From Lepisosteus oculatus (Eukaryota; Chordata; Actinopteri; Semionotiformes; Lepisosteidae): 64,000 bases of DNA. A program made the translations under genes and the position numbers. Each line of letters starts with the position of its first letter. Positions within the stretch are counted from its first letter, which is position 1. Location of the stretch: positions 8,572,775 to 8,636,774 of the forward strand of contig NC_090716.1 of the NCBI RefSeq assembly GCF_040954835.1. The letters run 5' to 3'. A model generated the notes under the pieces. That model was not told where the DNA came from. It searched no databases and was given only the letters and a program-made list of their open reading frames with translations. Below, piece after piece: positions 35,121 to 64,000 of the stretch.

Positions 35121-38100
35121 ACTTTATTATATAAATAATAGTATTTTGTAACCTCATGTTCTGAGACTATGCCTTTCCTTTTTTTGGTGGTCAGTTTTAT
35201 ATTAAAAATTCCCTTGTGGGACTAGAGAATGTGAGTGAATCACAATACATTTAAAATGCAGGTTGCTACGTACAGTACATATATGAGTGTCCTGTTCACG
35301 AGCAGGTTCCGTTTCCCTTGCCTTCCTGACACTCTGCAGGAGTGCGGACTGGGCCCTTCGAAGCAATGAGAACTGCGAAACATGCAGAGTTGACTTGCTA
35401 AGAAGCCTCTTTCTTTGTTGCTGGTATGTGAGGATACTAGGTGAGCATATTGACAGCTGTATATGAGGGAGAGTGGATAATGAGAAGGACAAAAGACGTC
35501 ACCCCCTATGACTTCAGGTTGTGTTCTAAAGAATTCTCCGAGTTGCAGCTGGATGAACAGGGTCTGTTGAAAAGAGGAAAGAATCATCAATGTTCCAAAC
35601 CTTTTGCCAGCATGGCGTCCTGGGATGGAAAAATCACTGGGCAACGTCTTTGAAGTAGGTGAGGAGAATTTATCATTTATGTTCAGTGTGATTTACACCC
35701 TCTTAGCTACGGATGAAATTCCCCTGAAGCGACTTGTATTATGCTACCTGTTAAACTCAAGAGTAGTTTATTGTAGTCGTGCCCCAGGCCAGAATAAAAA
35801 GTAAAACCGAACATTAGGCAAGTCGTGGCATGAAAAAGGTTAGGAGCCAAAGAATCTGAAGTATTTTTTGTCACTTTCTGGAGACAGAATTGCTCCTTTG
35901 AGCAATTCATTTGTCACGCAAACAACAAACACAACACAATCGAACCTTTTAAACACAGAAAACATTAATGATGAAAGAATCATCATAAGTTTAGGATACG
36001 AAATCAAAGCATTATGAAGATAAACATCTAAACATCTAAACCTAATCAGCCTGTGCCCCTTTTTGCTCCTATCTGCAGATGTTTTTCCCATTCTACTGCC
36101 ACTGTAGTCTGTGTAGTGATGATCTGCCTTTCAGGACATGGCCTGCCCGTCACAAACTCAGTTTCCTGGTTTCTCTGAACTAATCTGCTGTATGTTGAAT
36201 TGTATCCACTCATTGCTCAGATAACGTTATCTCAGGGAGCAAGACACACTCTCTTTAATCATGCTGACCAGCAATTTTCATAATCTCAGGAACCATGGTG
36301 GTGTCTCATCCTACTCTTGTGTGATTTAAAATGATGTCTTCTTGAATTACTACTTACTAAATGCATCAACTCATTTTGATTATTTCAATTAATCTTCAAC
36401 AGCAAAACACTGAGTGCTTGGCATTTTCTATGAAATCACATGACTTCTGCTCTGCCAAGGAACAATAGTACTCAATCAGCAAACCTGTCTGCTCACTATT
36501 TAAAATGTAAATAGCAATGCGCATGAGCCCAATCAGCTATTGATGTAAATGTAGATTCGTGAGTGTTCATTATGCATCAGTTTATTGCTGACTTAGTTTT
36601 ATATTATATGACCACAGCTTTTTAACTATCCTGGCAATCAACCTTGAAAACACTGTTCAGGACACGTTTTTGTTATAATTTTCACAAACATGGCAGAAAT
36701 TGCCACACAAGATCGTGAACTTTCAACATTGTGTTTCTCGTCTTTTCTCCTTGCTCAGCCTCTAGTTTCCAAGTTACCCATGACGTACCCCTAGTTTAGG
36801 AAATACAAACACAATTATCTTTTCAATGGAAATGATAAGTACATTAGCATAGTCTATTTAAGTTATTTATACAGTTCTTCATACAGTCCTTTCAGGAATG
36901 AAGCAATGTCTGTTTTGGATAACTTTCTTTCCGATAATCCCATGCAGTGAAACTAAATGGAGTGTGACCTTCCAGTAAATGCTGCCACACCTTTTCAGAA
37001 AACAAAAGAACAAATAACAATAGATTTCCAAAATGCAGAAAAAGCATGAAGCATAAGAGATGTGTAATCTTTTCATCCTTTTTCAAAGTCTTAAACACAG
37101 TCATAGCTACAGGACTGTCATTTTGAATTTGAGTCACACTTTACAAGTGTTCGAGCTATTTTATTTTGGGGACACTTTCAGTAATTTAGATATACTGTAT
37201 TATACACCCGCACGTCTAACTTTCTCCTGAAGAGAAAGTTAACAATGTTTCCCCCCAGTTCATCCTGTGAATGACACCTGTTAACAAACTATCCTGTTCA
37301 CCAGGTTAATGAGAACCAGATATTATCTTTGAAAACGTTTTGTCACAATATAACACATTGAGTGGAGTTATAAGTGTAAGGAATTATTGATTATTTCGAA
37401 TAATATATTTGGACATATTCATTCAATTATATTCCAAAAATATGTAGCCTAAAAAGTATTATAGGTACTGTAATACACATTTCTATGCATTCTAATAGAA
37501 TACACTGAAAATATATAGGAAAATACTGTATATATATTGTAGGATTGAGGTTAGACAAGGCTTTTCTGGATTCAAGCATGCGGAGAAAATGTTAATCCCT
37601 TGGTAAACCTTATTTTCTCATTACTTGCTGTTGCTTTATTTTTTAGGTTTATGTGGTACATGAAAACCAATTGCAACTTTTTGTGTAAATATCAAAAGTT
37701 GTTATTAACTTTAAAATATTATTGTGTATTCAGTTTTAAATGGTGATTTATATGCCTTAACTTCCATCCAAAATATGACCTTCAGTTGTACTTCAAGACT
37801 TTAGTACAAAACAATCTAATTACCCTGCCACCCCCTAAAAAAAATAAATGTGTGAAAATGTTGATTATGATTATCAATATCAGACTTAAGAAAATCACTG
37901 TAATTTATACATTGCCCTGGTCAGAATATCTTCATATTTGTTTGTATGATTGTTGTTATGATTAATAATGAAACTCCAAACATCATCAGCAAAAAAATAT
38001 CTTCATCCATCACATCTTTATAGCAGATATTAGTTAGGTTTATGGACATTTGATAAAACATTGATAAAAATAGATACTTAATTGATCCCATGAGGGAAAT

Positions 38101-38188
38101 TGCAGAATTAAGTAAAAAGTAACCAGTCTAGGTAAATCTCCATGTTACAGGCACATACTGTACATGTAAATGAACCATATTTAAAGAT

Positions 38189-39032
38189 ATTCAAGTAGGT
38201 AGCTACGTCAGTATGTGTAGACTACAAAGGAACAAGTTAAGGTTTATTCTATGCTGAAAAGGGAAGAAAGGAAACTTGAACTTTATTGCCATATGTAAGC
38301 AGTACATGTACTGGCACAATAGAATTCTTACTTACAGAAAGTCTCTTGATTGTTAAAAAGTGTAAAAACACAAAGTACAGACAGTGTATCAAGACAATAT
38401 ACAAAGAAACAGTAGACAATGTACAAGTAAACAAGTAAACAGTTTTCATGTTAACAATGCAGACATGTAAACAATGACTGCAGATGTGCAATAAATAAGA
38501 AATTATAATGAGGTAGATGGTGTGGGTGTGGTCCAATGGACATGGCCAAATGTGTCCGCCAATAGCACTGCTTGTGGGTAGAAGCTTTTGGAGAATCTAA
38601 TGTCCATATGCTCTTATATCTTGTGCCTAAAGCAGTGGGGTGAAGAGCTCATGCCCGGGGTGGTGACTGTCATCTTTGATGGCCAGAATTCTACCACGGC
38701 AGCGGTCCTCATAGAGCTGTTTAATCTCTGTGAGACCACAGCTGATGATCTTCTTGGCCACATTCACCTTTCTCTGCAGTGCCTTTCTCTCTCGAGAACA
38801 GTTGTGGCTGTACCACACAGTGATCCCATTGGTGAGGATGCTCTTGATGATGCAGCGGTAGAAGTTCGCCAACACAGGTACTGGCACCCCCCAGCGCTTG
38901 AGGCACCTCAGGAAATAGAGGAACTGCAGAGCCTTCACAACATTTCGGCTCTCACACCCAAAGAAGGCTCCACAGTTGAAACGTTGTGTTTCCTTTCTTC
39001 TCTTTTCAGCATAAAATAAACCTTTACTTGTT
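38189..39032. mobile_element. Penelope-type arms enclosing a LINE 3' end, with 14-bp TSD
   Basis: The left arm (38191-38272: aagtaggtagctacgtcagt, ggaacaagttaaggtttatt, ctatgctgaaaa) and the right arm (about 38955-39032: aagaaggctccacagttgaa, acgttgtgtttc, ttttcagcataaaataaacc) are the same inverted termini as the fold-back elements here. Between them sits LINE-derived sequence. The whole is flanked by an exact 14-bp repeat, ccatatttaaagat, at 38175-38188 and 39033-39046. The outer duplication therefore belongs to the Penelope-type insertion. Either the LINE inserted later or it was carried as cargo. Confidence 0.78.
38273..38950 (-). pseudogene. LINE 3' fragment (C-terminal reverse-transcriptase ORF), degenerate
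   Basis: Minus strand 38627-38950 encodes residues including LANFYRCIIKSILTNGITVW and ERKALQRKVNVAKKIISCGL, followed by IKQLYEDRCRGR and HPGHELFTPL. From memory this is the C-terminal end of a fish LINE of the L2/CR1-like group (pattern NFYRCTIESILT…WYGN…RKALQRVV…HPSHRLF). The 3' UTR-like part runs down to 38273. The 5' part of the element is absent, consistent with 5' truncation. Confidence 0.7.
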
Positions 39033-39194
39033 CCATATTTAAAGATGCAACTCACTTTTTGGTGAGGGAAGGTGGGAGGAGGCATGAAGGATTTTAATAG
39101 TGTAAGAGCTCCATCTAGTGCAGTACAGATGGATTACAATGAAGATTATTATTTGGGGGACAAGCAACAAAGTTTCTACTGTTACTAATAATAT

Positions 39195-39663
39195 TTCTTT
39201 ACACTTATATATCAACTTTTCTGGACACTCCACTTAAAGCGCTTTACATGAAATGGGGACTACCCTCCACCACCACCTGGATGATGCAGCAGCAGCCATA
39301 GTGTGCCAGAACACTCCCCACACACCAGCTCTTAGTGGGGAGGAGAACAGAGTGATGAAGCCAATTCAAAGATGGGGATTATTAGGAGGCCATGATTGTT
39401 AAAGGTCAGGGGGAAATCTGTCCAGGAAATGGGGGTAACACCCCTACTCTCTTTGAGAAATACCCTGGGATTTACTACACTACACTGGGGCATTAGGACC
39501 CACAAAGGCAACAGGGTCAACGCCCCCTACTGGCCCCCCACTAACACCTCTTCCAGTAGCAACCTTAGTTTTTCCCAGGAGTCTCCCATCCAGGTACTGA
39601 CCAGGCTCACACCTGCTGAGCTTCAGCCAGTTGTGAATTGCAGGATGATATGGCTGCCGGCCA
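39195..39663 (-). mobile_element. 5S rRNA-derived SINE, copy 2
   Basis: Minus-strand head at 39572-39660 with gaagctcagcaggtgtgagc, ctggtcagtacctggatggg and agactcctggg. The body is collinear with copy 1 (shared blocks: gatggggattattaggaggc, cactggggcattaggaccca, cgccccctactggcc). The tail ends near agcgctttacatg. The 5S-like boxes are diverged, so this is a SINE and not a 5S gene. Confidence 0.75.
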
Positions 39664-40885
39664 CTGTTATTGTTACAGTACAGTGCAACAAATGTACTTA
39701 AAGAGGCCGATTGTTACTGTCTGGGCTATTATTAAAAGACTTAGCAACACTGTTGGAAGCCTGTTACCTATTATTGTTGTTAAGGTTGTTTCAAGTTCCA
39801 GTTCCAGTAGGATGATGCACTGAGTGATTAAAGCCCTGTGGAGTTTGGAGCTAGCTTCCAACAGTGGCTATCATTCTTCCCTTGTCAACAGCAACATATG
39901 CCCAGGTCCAGTTGCCCACAGACAGGCCAGTTCTCCTAAGGCCATTCCTAGTCACGGTCCAAACACCTGTGAGGTGGTGAATCTGGCAGCTGTGTCTATG
40001 TCCTGTGACTCCTTCTGGCCCCAGGCACTGCATCTGTCCCCAGCACAGGACCTCTGGGACAGCACGTCTTTATTCTTCCGTTACCATAATCCACCCAGTC
40101 ACCTCACCCTTCAGCTGGTTGAAGCTCAGCAGAGAGACACAAGGAGAGCTCAGAGCAGGAAGTCTTGCCCTTACAGACGTGCCCAGTTATTTTTGATTAG
40201 CCCCGCAATTGGTAACAACTTCTTAAGAGTGACACTGTATGTTTTCTCTAGTTTTCTGGGTGCCTCTGCTACAAGAAACCACCCGTTACAGATGCTTGTT
40301 TCGAGTGTTGGAAGTTTCAGGAAGATGGGTCAGTGCTACTTTTATCCCCTAAAATATGATGCAAGCAGTCAGTGAAATAGAAGAGCACTCTGTGCATCAG
40401 ATTCTCCAAATCAGAGGAAATGCGTGAGTGCCCTTGATCTGCCTGGGCTAGCTTCCCTGGATCTCCCATCCACCCACACAGCTAGGGGGTGCTCTCAATC
40501 CCCTGGCCACTGTCCAGTCATGTAAACACCACACTGGAGGCACTACATTTATTAGAAAGTCGTGATGGAGTTTAAAGTCAATAATTTTTTTAATCCTCGT
40601 GAGAACAGCCAGATGGGATATTCCAGAAATCTTAAGGTACATTTAAAAAGAGCTTTAACTCCAAAAAAGATTTACTTGTATGATTCTTTCTTGGGGTATG
40701 ATTGACTTACATTCACATCTTCCAACAGTACTAAAAGAAACACGGTAAAAGGTCCTTTTCAGCATGATCAAGAGATACAGTAGGCATGCTTGCTGTTTTA
40801 CAAATCAGCCATCTGTTAAATCACAAAACACCGTAGTTTGGTGAGCACTACCACACATTGGCTAGCAATTCATTTTAGAGTTTTT

Positions 40886-41004
40886 TAAGGCATAATATAC
40901 AACCAGGCTCCTGTTACAACCTCAAACCTCCAAAGATATTGCAGTTGCTTTTAGCAAAGCATTGAGATTTTGATTTTCTTCGGGGAAGGAGGGGAATCTA
41001 AAAC
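40886..41004 (+). repeat. Local duplicate, CpG-poor copy (upstream of USP47)
   Basis: ttaaggcataatatacaacc, aggctcctgttacaacctca, cttttagcaaagcattgag and gaaggaggggaatctaaa align with 41818-41962 inside USP47 intron 1. CpG sites in the downstream copy appear here as TG or CA. No coding potential. Confidence 0.6.
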
Positions 41005-41712
41005 TTAGGTGTTTTGTGATGTAACATATGGCTGATTGGAATACCAGAAATCTATGACTAGAATCATATTATTTCAAAGTGTGGATTTTGTTTTGTCTTT
41101 CACACCTGTGTGAAGTGTAAGTGTATAAAGCACATGTAAAATACAAAGCAACAATACATATATTTTAAAACATAACATTCTATTAAAGAATAACTAAATG
41201 AAAACAGAATTAAAAACATGATGATTAAACTAGAAAACCAACAGCTAAATTGAAGCCGTAAATGTGAGGTATACAGTTGTGGTAACGAACGAGTCTCACA
41301 GCTTTGTGCACGGTCACTATAAGGACAACGTACATCTGTTAGGCACGATTGAAATCTCCTTTTCTAACGCCCTCCTAAACTGCTTTTCACGTTGCGGATG
41401 CACCTATTGTGCTAAGTTGACCGATATTCCCGTGAATCCTCCTGCGTGTTTAGGAAATGACGTTTGGAGTCCCTCTGAAATCTCGCGAAACTGAAGGACA
41501 GCCATTTTTCCCCATTGATTGCTGTCTGTGCTGTAGGTGGTGTAACAGAAAAGAAAAGTAACTGCGCTCACTCTGGTTATTTGTTTTGGTCTTTTTTTTT
41601 ATCTTGGCCCCGAAACAACACACGACATAATGATCTCGTACGCCGGGTTGAAGCCTTCCTGTTGACTTCCGAGGTCGGGTAACTGTCTGTTTAAACTGTC
41701 TGACAAATGGAA

Positions 41713-63954
<22,242 letters not shown>

Positions 63955-64000
63955 GTGAGTAATATTGCACAGAAACAGAAAAACGTTTAGGAAAGACAGG

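Larger units (their letters stand above)
31342..41260. other. Gene-poor, repeat-rich region between copy C and USP47
   Basis: After the copy C 3' UTR come a tRNA-type SINE (32296-32600), AT-rich DNA with no signal (about 32600-34800), a dispersed fish repeat (34825-35120) and further featureless DNA (about 35120-38060). A short LINE-3'-end-like piece (about 38070-38110) precedes a Penelope/LINE composite (38189-39032) and a 5S-derived SINE (39195-39663). Open frames such as 35240-35644 (minus) and 39824-40375 (plus) match no recognised family, have no splice partners and are treated as chance. Confidence 0.65.

Noticed and set aside
35240-35644. 134-codon open frame on the - strand, with overlapping frames on both strands
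   Set aside because: Composition and lack of any family pattern suggest chance; no splice partners seen.
39824-40375. 183-codon open frame on the + strand
   Set aside because: No recognised domain, no splice or promoter context, next to SINE sequence; treated as a chance open frame.

Overview
The window is vertebrate nuclear DNA, most likely from a ray-finned fish. It is AT-rich, with intron-exon genes using GT-AG splice sites, fish-type retroelements (Penelope-like elements, 5S rRNA-derived SINEs, a tRNA-derived SINE, LINE fragments) and an orthologue of the deubiquitinase gene USP47. The species cannot be fixed from the sequence. All recognised genes lie on the + strand.

Layout. (1) About 1-31.4 kb holds a head-to-tail array of three paralogous 13-exon genes, called copies A, B and C here. 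A (719-6777) is cut by the window edge and lacks exon 1. B (11575-19815; 741 aa predicted) and C (23868-31341; 887 aa predicted) are complete, and every exon junction keeps frame. Each encodes a signal peptide (B and C), an N-terminal Cys-rich ectodomain beginning SHLQGG, a second region with a conserved DPDGD motif, a zona pellucida (ZP-N/ZP-C) polymerisation module, a basic cleavage site, one transmembrane helix and a short tail. The copies differ mainly in exon 5 (short in A; a RRRR site in B; a 25-residue Trp/Thr/Pro-rich tandem repeat in C), in the basic site after the ZP module, and in the tail (a YxxL motif in B and C only). (2) About 31.4-41.3 kb is gene-poor and repeat-rich: a tRNA-type SINE, a dispersed fish repeat, a Penelope-like element enclosing a LINE 3' end with a 14-bp target-site duplication, and a 5S-derived SINE. 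(3) About 41.3-42.5 kb is CpG-rich and holds the presumed USP47 promoter and first coding exon. (4) From 41.7 kb to the window end lie 24 coding exons of USP47, running off the right edge after about 1,171 codons. They include a 60-nt alternative exon at 50110-50169 that is easily missed.

The ZP-module genes probably make secreted or membrane-anchored glycoproteins that form extracellular filaments or mucus-like matrices. This is inferred from the ZP family, and no specific function is claimed. USP47 is an unrelated intracellular ubiquitin protease. The most unusual content is the three-gene array with rapidly diverging linkers, processing sites and tails, an orphan exon-10 fragment inside copy C, and a set of fold-back Penelope-type insertions with perfect target-site duplications.
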